Virus record (IMG/VR): IMGVR_UViG_3300030119_000625
Coordinates: 1-28,709 of that record
Strand: one strand, 5' to 3'
Length of the DNA: 28,709 bases
From: a virus
A model generated the notes under the pieces. That model made no database searches and was not told the origin of the DNA. It saw only the letters and a program-made list of their open reading frames with translations. Both the position numbers and the translations under genes were made by a program. Below are positions 20,168-28,191 of the stretch, piece by piece. Every line of letters starts with the position of its first letter. The stretch's first letter is position 1.

Positions 20168-22588
20168 CTAAATTGTACAGGCTTCACATTCACCGTCTTC
20201 ATCTTCTGCTTTTGCAGGTTCTAATGTTGCTTCACCATTAACATGATGACCATTTAAATGACCATTTAATGGTGCTTCACCATTAATCTGCTCAGCATTT
20301 ACTTCATAATGCTCTTCTCTTGCCACTCCTGATGGTTGCACATCTTCCTCTTCTCCTTTGAAATCATAAGTGTTCTGATAGTAAGAAGTTTTCCAACCAT
20401 ATTTGTACGCAGTTAACATATCTTGAGCCATTGCTGAAATAGGCACTTCATTGTTTTCAAATTGTAATGGATTGTAACTCCAGTTGCCAGATATTGCTTG
20501 GTCAAAATATTTCTGCATCATTGACACAACTTTTATATAACCATCATTGTTAGGCATATCCCATAACAAAGTGTAATCATTTTTAAGTTTAGGAAACCCT
20601 GGCACAATTTGTTTCAAAGGTCCTTTTTTACTTTTCTTAATTGAAAGCAATGCTCTTGGAGGTTCTATTCCATTCGTTTCGTTACTAACAACGGAAGAAC
20701 TTTCTGACGGCATTTGTGCTGATAATGTGCTGTGTCTTAAACCATGTTTTGCAATATCTTTTCTTAGACTTTCCCATGCCATTCTTTGTTTGTGAGGCAC
20801 AATTTCATCTACTTCTTTCTTGTAGTGATCGATAGGCAGTAAGCCATCTGCGTATTTGGTTCTTTCAAACCCATCACACTTACCTTTTTCTTCTGCAAGG
20901 TCACATGATGCTCTTAAAAGATAGTATTGAAATGCTTCAGTTAATCTATCTACTGATTCCCAAGCACCTTTGTCTGAATATTTGTAACCTTGTTTTGCAA
21001 GATAGTGTGCTAAACCAATGTAACCTATTCCTAAACTACGTCTTGATTTAGTGCTTACTTCTGCCGCTTTTACTGGATAGTCTTGATAATCTATTACTTC
21101 GTCCAAGGAACGCACTGCTAAATCACATAAGTTTTCTAAACTGTCTAAATTGTTTAATTGTCCTACATTAATAGCACTTAATATACATAATGCAATTTCT
21201 CCTTTGTCGTCATCTATACCTTGAATAGGTGTTGTAGGTAGTGTAATTTCTTGACACAAATTACTCATAGACACTTTATCTTTGAATGAACTATGACTAT
21301 TTGCATGGTCCATGTTCATTATATAAATTCTACCTGTTTCTGCTCTTTCTTTTAAAAGGTCAAAAAACAATTCTTGTGCACCAATTGTTTTACGTGGTAT
21401 TGATTCATCTTTTTCATACTTCTTATATAGAGCATCAAATTTATCTGTGCCGAATGCATCATACAAACCTGGTACTTCATGAGGTGAGAACAAAGTAATG
21501 TCTTCTTCATTTATAAATCTTTCATAGAATAATTTAGATATCTGTATGGAATAGTCCATTCGTCTTACTCTATTATCTTCAGTACCTTTATTATTTTTTA
21601 ATACGAGTATGTCTTCTATCTCTTGGTGCCAAATAGGAAAGTGCACCGTTGCATTTCCACCACGCACACCATTCTGTGTACAACATCTTACAGTAGATTC
21701 GAATTTCTTTAGAAAAGGAACAACGCCTGTGTGTTGTACCTCACCACCTCTAATTTTAGAGTTGATGCCTCTGATACGTCCTGCATTGATTCCTATACCT
21801 GCTCTTCTGGCAACATATAAACCTATTGCCATATCACTAGAAAAAATAGAAGGAAGTGTATCATCACTGTCTACTAGAACGCAAGAAGCAAATTGTCTTA
21901 TTGGAGTTCTTACGCCTGCCATTACTGGCGTAGGTATATTAATTTTAAATGTTGATATTGCGTCATAATATTTTTTAATGTATGACATTCTATTTTTCTT
22001 TGGATAATTTGCAAATAAAGTTGCCGATATCATCATATACATATCTTGAGGAGTTTCAAACAATGCTCCTGTGCTTCTGTCTTGCACTAGATACTTGTCA
22101 ACAACTTGTCTTAATCCTGCATACGTAAAATCTAAATCTCTGTCTCTTTTTATCCAGGTATTCATTTTTTTAATTTCTGTTTTATTAAACTTTTCTACTA
22201 TTGCTTTATCATACACACCAACTCTAATATTTCTCATTATTAATTTTAATAAAGGAATATATTCATATTGTCCGTGTGCTTCTTTTCTTACATCATAAGA
22301 TAAAAGTCTTGCCGCGGCATATTGATAATTGGGTGCTTCTAATGAAATTAGATCATTTGCTGATCTAACTAAAATTTGTTGAACTTCTTTTGTAGTCATG
22401 CCATCATAAAATTGTATGTTGGCGTTAATTTCTATTTGTGAACTTGACACACCTGCCAATCCTTCACAAGCCTCTTCAACAACGAAATGAATTTTGTCAA
22501 TGTCTAATGGTTCTAAACGACCATCTCTTTTCTTGATTTGTATTGTTGAAGTATTAGTGATTGTTTCCTTAGATGTTGTTAATTCCAT
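20168..22588 (-). CDS. nrdA: Ribonucleotide reductase class Ia, large subunit
   Basis: 806 residues from the ATG at 22588, which has AGGA five bases upstream; a TTG seven codons earlier is in frame. N-terminal ATP-cone (KKRDGRLEPLDIDKIHF, residues 19-35). Catalytic residues: C236 (FASCVLV), N443-C445-E447 (SNLCQEI), C468 (ALCILS); the radical-transfer tyrosines are in SYYQNTYD. The C-terminal tail ends CEACTI, with redox cysteines C801 and C804 only two residues apart, compared with four (CESGAC) in E. coli. The linker before the tail contains a duplicated NGEA...NGH...NGH...NGEA segment. Two consensus promoters lie inside the gene upstream. Confidence 0.96.
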   Translation of the reverse strand: MELTTSKETITNTSTIQIKKRDGRLEPLDIDKIHFVVEEACEGLAGVSSSQIEINANIQFYDGMTTKEVQQILVRSANDLISLEAPNYQYAAARLLSYDVRKEAHGQYEYIPLLKLIMRNIRVGVYDKAIVEKFNKTEIKKMNTWIKRDRDLDFTYAGLRQVVDKYLVQDRSTGALFETPQDMYMMISATLFANYPKKNRMSYIKKYYDAISTFKINIPTPVMAGVRTPIRQFASCVLVDSDDTLPSIFSSDMAIGLYVARRAGIGINAGRIRGINSKIRGGEVQHTGVVPFLKKFESTVRCCTQNGVRGGNATVHFPIWHQEIEDILVLKNNKGTEDNRVRRMDYSIQISKLFYERFINEEDITLFSPHEVPGLYDAFGTDKFDALYKKYEKDESIPRKTIGAQELFFDLLKERAETGRIYIMNMDHANSHSSFKDKVSMSNLCQEITLPTTPIQGIDDDKGEIALCILSAINVGQLNNLDSLENLCDLAVRSLDEVIDYQDYPVKAAEVSTKSRRSLGIGYIGLAHYLAKQGYKYSDKGAWESVDRLTEAFQYYLLRASCDLAEEKGKCDGFERTKYADGLLPIDHYKKEVDEIVPHKQRMAWESLRKDIAKHGLRHSTLSAQMPSESSSVVSNETNGIEPPRALLSIKKSKKGPLKQIVPGFPKLKNDYTLLWDMPNNDGYIKVVSMMQKYFDQAISGNWSYNPLQFENNEVPISAMAQDMLTAYKYGWKTSYYQNTYDFKGEEEDVQPSGVAREEHYEVNAEQINGEAPLNGHLNGHHVNGEATLEPAKAEDEDGECEACTI
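20222..20285. repeat. Short repeats coding for the NrdA C-terminal linker
   Basis: A 12-base unit ATGACCATTTAA occurs twice in tandem (20246-20257, 20258-20269), flanked by two 19-base copies (20222-20240 and 20267-20285) that differ at one position. They encode NGH-LNGH between two NGEA blocks. Confidence 0.85.
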
Positions 22589-22623
22589 TGTCTTCCTATT
22601 CGTATTCAATTCCGTTTAAACTA

Positions 22624-23115
22624 TTACTTATCAGTTTCGCGTATGATTTTATTATATTGTTGAATATATCTTTTGTCAAATATATGTTCATCAAAACTTT
22701 CCTTGTTCTGGCAGTCTATAAACAACTTGCCTACCGTAATAATATAATAAAACTTAAGGTTGTTATTGGATTCTTCCTTTGCTACTGCTCTAATTATCGA
22801 GAATTTTTCCTTACTAAAACACTCTGTTAATTTGACAGTATACATAATTGCTAGGCATTTGTCAAAGGAATTATATGTATTTCTTTCTAAAAGTTGCCAA
22901 GCAGTGGGCCATGTGTTTGTTTTAAAGTAATCTGTTTTAGTATTAGTTAAAGGACAGTGCTGATATACATCCAAAACAGTTTGTATGCAACTTTTTTCTG
23001 TGGATAAATTGTTTCTTAAATTACGCCATGCTGACAAACGTTGTTCATAACTGGCATTGAATAAAATTTGACTAGTGGATAGATTTGATTGATATGTTGA
23101 GTGTTCCTGTTTCAT
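22624..23115 (-). CDS. Conserved marine phage protein, unknown function
   Basis: 163 residues. LSAWRNLRNNLSTE and the TNTWPTAWQLLERNTYNSFD stretch match a family I associate with T4-like marine phages, found near tail genes, with no function. It overlaps the end of the tail spike by 44 bases. Its last third contains two promoters for nrdA. Confidence 0.65.
   Translation of the reverse strand: MKQEHSTYQSNLSTSQILFNASYEQRLSAWRNLRNNLSTEKSCIQTVLDVYQHCPLTNTKTDYFKTNTWPTAWQLLERNTYNSFDKCLAIMYTVKLTECFSKEKFSIIRAVAKEESNNNLKFYYIITVGKLFIDCQNKESFDEHIFDKRYIQQYNKIIRETDK
22651..22679 (-). promoter_or_regulatory. Perfect sigma-70 promoter for nrdA, TTGACA-17-TATAAT
   Basis: TTGACA (22679-22674), exactly 17 bases, TATAAT (22656-22651): the full consensus, lying within the coding end of the gene at 22624. 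The leader to the nrdA ATG would be about 56 bases. Confidence 0.85.
22837..22865 (-). promoter_or_regulatory. Second upstream promoter for nrdA, TTGACA-17-TATACT
   Basis: TTGACA (22865-22860), 17 bases, TATACT (22842-22837), also inside the 22624-23115 coding sequence, about 240 bases before nrdA. Confidence 0.6.
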
Positions 23116-24685
23116 TCGCTATTGCGTGAGTATAATACAATACTGCCGTATTATTGCCTGTTAATCCTAGTTGTGCCGTAAAAGTTGGATCTGGTTGATT
23201 ACCTGGAGTAGTGCCTGTGTATCTAAATTCATCATCAAGTGTAATAGAATTTGTGTCTTTATCCACAAATATAGTTAAAGTTCCTGTTCGTTCATTGTCT
23301 GATGGATTACTTTTATACACATAAGATATTTCGTATTGTCTAGAAACTTCCGCAGGTAATTTTAACCATGGTGTGATTGTTGCATTTGTTGTTAGGTCTA
23401 ATGGTTGTAAATTTTCTGCTAACGTGCCTGAATGTTTACCTGTAATTTCTGGAACATAAACTTCATTTGCATTTGCGGTATCTATTGCTAGAGCATATGT
23501 TCTTCCAAAAAAGTCTGAATCACTTTTATTTCCTGTTGATTTGAAATCTATAATTGCATGAACTGGACTACCATCACCATTGCCATCATTTCCTACATTA
23601 AAAAATCTATTATTAGAACTAGTATTTTGTGTACCATTGAAAACTATTAATGCAGTTCTATCTATATCAATAAATTTTGTGTTCAAAAACTTATTACCAA
23701 CTGGTCCTTGTAAATGCGTTCCAACATTAACTGCATTTGGATCTTCTCCAATTAATATTCCTTGTCTGCACATCTCAATAATACAATTAGAAAATATATT
23801 GTCAACCATTAAGTCTGTGAATTGACTTACTAATGCATGAGAGAAACCTTCAACTCTTACTCTATCAAATAAATTATTGTTTGTTTGTGCAATAGTTTGT
23901 TGAGAGGATAATGTTTTTACTTTGATTCCAATGCTATTTGATGAATTAGCAGTTCCAGAAACCCAATCGGATTTAATTTGTAAATCTTTAAATTCACTAT
24001 TAGCACAATCTCTTAAAAGCAAACCTATATTATCTCCAGATGTTTCTAAAGACATACCTTCAATTTTAATTTCACGTGCTTGATTTAGTGTTGTTGTAGT
24101 TGCTTGGTCACCTGCCGAACTTGGTGTACGTGTATCATTTACAGTTTCAAACACAGGTTCATTGGCAGTTTGTATTAATATAGTTTTTGCACTGCCATCT
24201 CCAATTATATTTGCGTGAGGTGGTACTTTCAAACTTGTATTCAATTTATACTGTCCTGCAGGAATTTTTAGTGTTACTCTTGAACTTGGCACAGTTTTAT
24301 CTGTGTTTGCAAATAATTGATCTATTGCATATTGTATTTTGTCTGCTTGTTGTGAGTTATCGCCGTTTGCACCAAATGAACGTATAGAAACATTTTCGTC
24401 TAGTCTTTCTTGTAGTGTTCTAGATATTACAGGATCTCCTGTGGTTACAACAGAACTGTCTTTGTTGTAAACATATTGGTCTGCTAAATCAAATAAGTTT
24501 GTTTTCGTGGATAGTATTTCAGTATTTCCTACTGCTGGTGCTCCTTCAGCCACTGCACCGTTACCAATGTACAACTTTTGTGTATCTACTGCCCATGCTA
24601 GTTCACCACCAGCCAACTGAGGCACACCGTCTTGGTTCTCTCTACCTCTACGTACTTGAATTCTTGAAATTGAAACTATTGCCAC
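23072..24685 (-). CDS. Tail spike/fibre with beta-helix domain
   Basis: 537 residues, starting at GTG (24685) with AAGGAG upstream. The N-terminus (IQVRRGRENQDGVPQLAGGE, LAWAVDTQKLYIGNG) is the small attachment domain with the GELAWAxDTxKLYIGNG pattern found on many phage receptor-binding proteins. From about 95 to 380 the pattern SIRSFGANGDN, IPAGQYKLNTSLKVPPHANI and repeated short strands is that of a pectate-lyase-like beta-helix, the fold of polysaccharide-binding or -cleaving tail spikes. The C-terminal 130 residues are beta-rich. Catalytic residues cannot be placed. A late-type octamer lies 19 bases ahead. Confidence 0.85.
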   Translation of the reverse strand: MAIVSISRIQVRRGRENQDGVPQLAGGELAWAVDTQKLYIGNGAVAEGAPAVGNTEILSTKTNLFDLADQYVYNKDSSVVTTGDPVISRTLQERLDENVSIRSFGANGDNSQQADKIQYAIDQLFANTDKTVPSSRVTLKIPAGQYKLNTSLKVPPHANIIGDGSAKTILIQTANEPVFETVNDTRTPSSAGDQATTTTLNQAREIKIEGMSLETSGDNIGLLLRDCANSEFKDLQIKSDWVSGTANSSNSIGIKVKTLSSQQTIAQTNNNLFDRVRVEGFSHALVSQFTDLMVDNIFSNCIIEMCRQGILIGEDPNAVNVGTHLQGPVGNKFLNTKFIDIDRTALIVFNGTQNTSSNNRFFNVGNDGNGDGSPVHAIIDFKSTGNKSDSDFFGRTYALAIDTANANEVYVPEITGKHSGTLAENLQPLDLTTNATITPWLKLPAEVSRQYEISYVYKSNPSDNERTGTLTIFVDKDTNSITLDDEFRYTGTTPGNQPDPTFTAQLGLTGNNTAVLYYTHAIANETGTLNISIKSIH

Positions 24686-24703
24686 TTTTAAACTCCTTGC
24701 AAG

Positions 24704-24711
24704 TATTTATC
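24704..24711 (-). promoter_or_regulatory. Late-promoter-like octamer GATAAATA
   Basis: One base off the T4 late -10 sequence and 19 bases ahead of the tail spike start, a place where a late promoter is expected. The start of transcription would be about 12 bases before GTG, leaving AAGGAG in the leader. Confidence 0.55.
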
Positions 24712-24739
24712 AGGTGTTTGATATAAAGTTCAGAAGCAA

Positions 24740-25423
24740 TTAAACTGCGTACTTAACGTAATATTCTTCAACACGATCCCACCACTTTTTTCTGTATTTG
24801 TCATAATCATTTGGTGTGATATCAAACTGTTGATATTGAAAATCTCTACTACACATCAATACGTGTCCAGATTGAATATTAGTATCATATACTTCATTGT
24901 GTGCTTCAGCATATGCAACCAACTGTAAAAAGTAATCTTCTATGTACTCTTTCTTTTTGGGTCTATTGGTTTGCTTAAAGTCCATTATTGCAGGCTTTCC
25001 TTTCATAACACCTATCAAGTCAGTGGTACCTGCATATATTTTAGGGTGATACAAATTTACCTCAGTGCCCCAAAATTCATTGACATGAACTAATGCCTTG
25101 TCATGCACAACCTTTGCCATCTTGTGTGCTTGTTTTGAGTAAGGATTTGATCCTGGGTCTTTCCAGTCGCCAGTTATAATATAGTCTTCTAAAAATTTGT
25201 GCATTCGTGTACCTATGCCACTTGCTTCTTTTGTAATCATTCTAGCAGTTTCTTCACCCACTTTTTTACGCCACTCCATTAGATATGTTTTATCTTTTGT
25301 GCTGTCTAATATTGTTGTTACACTTGCTACTGCATTTCCATCTGGACACATATACATTCTTCTACCGTTAACACTAGAACGTTTTATTTCTTTGTAGTTG
25401 TATTTGTTTTGTATCAATGTCAT
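24740..25423 (-). CDS. PD-(D/E)XK nuclease (RecB/Cas4-like exonuclease)
   Basis: 227 residues. GTRMHKFLEDY (H75), YAGTTDLIGVM (D135), PAIMDFKQTNRP (D148, K150) and YFLQLVAYA (Q167) form the usual order of the RecB-like nuclease core. It would degrade or trim DNA ends with Mg2+. The family is common in T4-like marine phages. It has a consensus promoter (25460-25488) although its neighbours on both sides are virion genes. Confidence 0.85.
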   Translation of the reverse strand: MTLIQNKYNYKEIKRSSVNGRRMYMCPDGNAVASVTTILDSTKDKTYLMEWRKKVGEETARMITKEASGIGTRMHKFLEDYIITGDWKDPGSNPYSKQAHKMAKVVHDKALVHVNEFWGTEVNLYHPKIYAGTTDLIGVMKGKPAIMDFKQTNRPKKKEYIEDYFLQLVAYAEAHNEVYDTNIQSGHVLMCSRDFQYQQFDITPNDYDKYRKKWWDRVEEYYVKYAV

Positions 25424-25459
25424 TTTGTTACTCAGATGAATTGTGTTGTTTTTCTTAAT

Positions 25460-25488
25460 ATTTTATAACAAAGTTAAAGAGTTGTCAA
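25460..25488 (-). promoter_or_regulatory. Sigma-70 promoter of the nuclease gene, TTGACA-17-TAAAAT
   Basis: TTGACA (25488-25483), 17 bases, TAAAAT (25465-25460). The leader is about 30 bases; TAAC lies near but no strong Shine-Dalgarno sequence. Confidence 0.75.
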
Positions 25489-25824
25489 TTATTTTCTTTT
25501 GGCAGTGGCACGTTTTGCCATTTTCTCTACACTGTCAGAAGATTTCTTATCACTTACAGGTTCTGCATCTGAATCTGCTTTTGTTTTTAAATGTATTGTT
25601 GTGGAATCAAATTTTTTCACTATGTTTTTTAAATCAGGATTTGCATCATACATCTGTTTGAATCCATCGTAATTGATATTGGAGCCTCCGACATTGCTTA
25701 ACATCTTGCTCAAAGCCTGATAATTTAATATTGCAGGTTGAGAATTTGTGTCCGCTGTTGATATTAAGTTTCTAAATATCTGAATTAGTTTTGTGTCGGA
25801 GGCTTCCGAAATTAAGCCTTTTTT
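25489..25824 (-). CDS. -1 frame extension of the 454-residue virion protein
   Basis: The frame is open from the A9 run at 25819-25827 to a stop at 25489 and contains no ATG, GTG or TTG before a TTG at 25713, and neither that TTG nor the ATG at 25704 has a good ribosome-binding site. The upstream part reads like protein (EASDTKLIQIFRNLISTADT, then NSQPAILNYQALSKMLSNVG), followed by NINYDGFKQMYDANPDLKNI and a basic end. The most economical reading is that ribosomes slip -1 on A-AAA-AAG and add about 109 residues to the product of 25812-27176. If the site is a sequencing or assembly length error in the homopolymer, the two frames are simply one gene. Confidence 0.7.
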   Translation of the reverse strand, partial: KKGLISEASDTKLIQIFRNLISTADTNSQPAILNYQALSKMLSNVGGSNINYDGFKQMYDANPDLKNIVKKFDSTTIHLKTKADSDAEPVSDKKSSDSVEKMAKRATAKRK

Positions 25825-27176
25825 TTTGAACGAGATAAAACTTCTGCCAGTCTACGTGAAAGCCTTACTACAGATTCTCTTTTGCCTCTGTCTGCTGGTT
25901 CTTCACCGCCTGTTGCTGGTTCACTTGCTGAAAAGTCGTCTGCCTGATCTGGCATATCGTCATCACTTGCTGGTTCCTCTGCTGGTACCTCAGGTTCAGC
26001 ACCCATTTGTGTTGGTGCTTGTTCGCCTGTTACAATGGCTACGCCACCGGTTAGTGACTCTCTTGTAGTTTCTAGTGTTGAGTATAAACTCTCTAATGCT
26101 GGTTTAATCTGATTTTCAAATGCCTCTGATTGTTCAGAACCCATTTCATCTCTAATTGCATCTGTTAATTCTAATAAGCCTTCTGACATCATACTTGCTG
26201 TGTCTTCCATCCAACCAGTAACTTTGTCAACCATGTCTTTGGATGCCATTACTAATTGTGCTTCGTCTTCTGCGCCTTCTCTTACAACTGATTCATTTTT
26301 GCAATTTGCCGCATATAATTTTTCAAATTTATCATTACCGCAACCGTATTTGTCTTTTACTTTTTTAAGCATTTCATTTTTAGAACAACCACTTGCGTAA
26401 AGTTTTTTCATTTCGCCTACACAACCAGCCTCGTCAAACGTGTTGTCTTGTCCGTGCTCTTTTACTTTTTTGTTTTCTTTGTCTTTAGCCGCTTTTTTCA
26501 TTGGCTCTGTTTTGTTGCCATCTTTGTCTAAATCTATATAATCTGGTTTTGCTTTTTCATTCATAACTTTTGCTAATAAATCTTCTGCATCTTGTAAAGT
26601 GTACTCTTTGCCGTCTACTTTGAATTTATCGCCTTTTTTCATACCTGCCGCTTTGGCTTTTTGTACTGCCTGTGCAAACGCATTTCCTTCCATAGGTCCA
26701 TCTTGTGTTGCAATTTGATGTTGCACTGTGTCTAAACCTTTTTCTTTGATATCTTTAATCATGTCATTTAATATGTCATTTGCATAACTTTCATCATTGT
26801 CTTTAGGATTTGAGTACATATGAGCCTTAATTCTTTCAATTGCTTCTTTTTCATCAGCGGAATCAATAACTTCTTCTTTTGCATCTCTTTGAGCAATATC
26901 CCAAGCATTTCCACCTTCGTTTGTGTTTCGCTCGTCAATTGCTTTGTCTAATAAGTCTAATAACATTCTTTGTTTTTGATAGTCTTCAGAATCATTCAAT
27001 TTATCAAAACTCAATGCCCCTTGAATTTGACTTAATTTGCCTATGACCTTTTGTCTAGTGCTTTCTAATTGTTCTGTTGTGAAAGAGTGCAAGTTTACTT
27101 TTTCGCCAAAGATTTGAGCGAATTTATCGTTCACTTGCTCTGCTGTAATATCTGCTTTTAATTGGTCTAATCTCAT
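25812..27176 (-). CDS. Acidic virion-associated protein, short form
   Basis: 454 residues. The N-terminal third is helical (LDQLKADITAEQVNDKFAQI, then FTTEQLESTRQKVIGKLSQI); the middle has YIDLDKDGNKTEPMKKAAKD; the end is VMASKDMVDKVTGWMEDTAS, then a helical EGLLELTDAIRDEMGSEQSE, a Pro/Glu/Asp-rich linker and a basic tail (RLSRRLAEVLSRSKKKA). I recognise this arrangement from structural proteins of T4-like marine phages; a scaffold- or head-related role is likely but not shown. The stop is five bases after a slippery A-AAA-AAG. A late-type octamer is 20 bases upstream of the ATG. Confidence 0.7.
   Translation of the reverse strand: MRLDQLKADITAEQVNDKFAQIFGEKVNLHSFTTEQLESTRQKVIGKLSQIQGALSFDKLNDSEDYQKQRMLLDLLDKAIDERNTNEGGNAWDIAQRDAKEEVIDSADEKEAIERIKAHMYSNPKDNDESYANDILNDMIKDIKEKGLDTVQHQIATQDGPMEGNAFAQAVQKAKAAGMKKGDKFKVDGKEYTLQDAEDLLAKVMNEKAKPDYIDLDKDGNKTEPMKKAAKDKENKKVKEHGQDNTFDEAGCVGEMKKLYASGCSKNEMLKKVKDKYGCGNDKFEKLYAANCKNESVVREGAEDEAQLVMASKDMVDKVTGWMEDTASMMSEGLLELTDAIRDEMGSEQSEAFENQIKPALESLYSTLETTRESLTGGVAIVTGEQAPTQMGAEPEVPAEEPASDDDMPDQADDFSASEPATGGEEPADRGKRESVVRLSRRLAEVLSRSKKKA
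25818..25824 (-). promoter_or_regulatory. Candidate -1 frameshift site A-AAA-AAG
   Basis: In the reading frame of 25812-27176 the end is TCA AAA AAA AAG GCT TAA. A-AAA-AAG is the classic bacterial -1 slippery heptamer (as in dnaX). Eight bases after it the RNA can form TCGGA-AGCC-TCCGA (five pairs), the spacing at which stimulatory stems usually lie. Slippage enters the frame that runs to 25489. Confidence 0.65.
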
Positions 27177-27195
27177 AATTTATTGTACCTACGTT

Positions 27196-27618
27196 TTATT
27201 TATCAAACACAATGTCTAACAATGTCTGCTTGATTGTATTTAAATCTTCCCATGCTATTTCATACCGTATTTTGATAGTCTGCTTGTATTGTTCATCTTC
27301 GCTATTTTCCAACACACTCTTATAATTGACACATTCTAGGTATTTTTCTTGCAATCTGCGGTCTTTATCAACAATATGCTTGATATCTGTGTGGCCTTTG
27401 GCTTTAGCAACGGCACAGGCAACTGCTCCTGTTTTGCTGAAAAATGTAGCAATTTGCTTGTTGTATCGGAGATCTATCACAAGATGATTGTGTTTGTTCT
27501 TTCTGATTACAAAGTGCTTGATTCTAATGCTATTGCCCTTTTGAATAGGCACACAATATTTTTGAATAGACTTGTCTATTAATTCTGCAAGTTTAAGACT
27601 TAATTTTTCCTGGGTCAT
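27196..27618 (-). CDS. Conserved marine phage protein, unknown function
   Basis: 140 residues. Central strand pattern (RIKHFVIRKNKHNHLVIDL), then AVACAVAKAKGHTDIKHIVD; the end is helical. I recognise it as one of a set of small neighbours near head genes in T4-like marine phages. It overlaps the gene upstream by 26 bases. No function known. Confidence 0.6.
   Translation of the reverse strand: MTQEKLSLKLAELIDKSIQKYCVPIQKGNSIRIKHFVIRKNKHNHLVIDLRYNKQIATFFSKTGAVACAVAKAKGHTDIKHIVDKDRRLQEKYLECVNYKSVLENSEDEQYKQTIKIRYEIAWEDLNTIKQTLLDIVFDK
27197..27204 (-). promoter_or_regulatory. Late-promoter-like octamer GATAAATA
   Basis: 20 bases ahead of the ATG at 27176, overlapping the last codons of the gene at 27196. 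Good placement, but only an eight-base match with one mismatch to the T4 late sequence. Confidence 0.5.
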
Positions 27619-27811
27619 TGACTACCAACATAACGGAGTCTTTCATTTGAATTTTGGTAAGCAAACCTTTTCTAATGCAAGACTCTGCAACAAATTTTTC
27701 TCTCTCTGTTAAAATGTTCAACGCACACGGTTGCTCCATTTTGCGTAACAGATCCTCTTCTTCATTAGAGGTATAGATATAAAATTTATCTATAAGTTGA
27801 TTCATCAGCAT
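27593..27811 (-). CDS. Small conserved phage protein
   Basis: 72 residues. KFYIYTSNEEEDLLRKM and LTEREKFVAESCIRKGLLTK are stretches I know from a small family in T4-like marine phages, with no assigned function. AAGGAG precedes the ATG, which overlaps the upstream stop (TAATG). Confidence 0.6.
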   Translation of the reverse strand: MLMNQLIDKFYIYTSNEEEDLLRKMEQPCALNILTEREKFVAESCIRKGLLTKIQMKDSVMLVVNDPGKIKS

Positions 27812-28191
27812 TAGGATTGGCTCCTTACTCTTCTCATTATGTTTGTAATGACTGGCTCTAGGTCTTTTTGGTTTAATGTGGTTGTTGTTGGTTCGCCTTC
27901 TTTTGGTTTTGGGTTCTTTAATGTAACTTGATCTTGTTTTACACTATCTATTTCAAAGTCTTGTTCTCTGTTAGGACTGACAGGCAATGGAATTTTGGCA
28001 CCTGGTTTCATCATTTGTTTTGTGATTGCTTTGTCCATTCTTTGTCCTATGTTTTTTGTGCCGGTAGATTTTATATTTCCTGATGGCAACGTATTAGGCG
28101 GCACAGGTTTGCCAGTTTTTAATCTGCTTGGTCCTATTTTTTTAATTAAATCTTTGATGTACTCTGACTCTATAATTTCTTTGTATCTCAT
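27811..28191 (-). CDS. Head-region protein with capsid-targeting-like N-terminus
   Basis: 126 residues, proline- and lysine-rich. MRYKEIIESEY at the start recalls the T4 capsid-targeting peptide (MKTYQEFIAEA), which the prohead protease cuts after (I/L)xE; IIE-S or ESE-Y would be candidate sites. The rest (TGKPVPPNTLPSGNIKSTGT, LPVSPNREQDFEIDSVKQD) is low in structure. It overlaps its neighbours by one base on either side (TAATG). Confidence 0.6.
   Translation of the reverse strand: MRYKEIIESEYIKDLIKKIGPSRLKTGKPVPPNTLPSGNIKSTGTKNIGQRMDKAITKQMMKPGAKIPLPVSPNREQDFEIDSVKQDQVTLKNPKPKEGEPTTTTLNQKDLEPVITNIMRRVRSQS

Noticed and set aside
25796-25820. H-type pseudoknot after the slippery site (GGCTT/AAGCC with TCGG/CCGA)
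   Set aside because: The third loop would be one base long, too short to cross a five-pair stem, so only the simple stem is kept.
25798-25827. Plus-strand terminator: AGGCTT...AAGCCT followed by T9
   Set aside because: It has the form of a terminator, but no plus-strand gene lies upstream; the T run is the reverse of the slippery A9 of the minus-strand gene.
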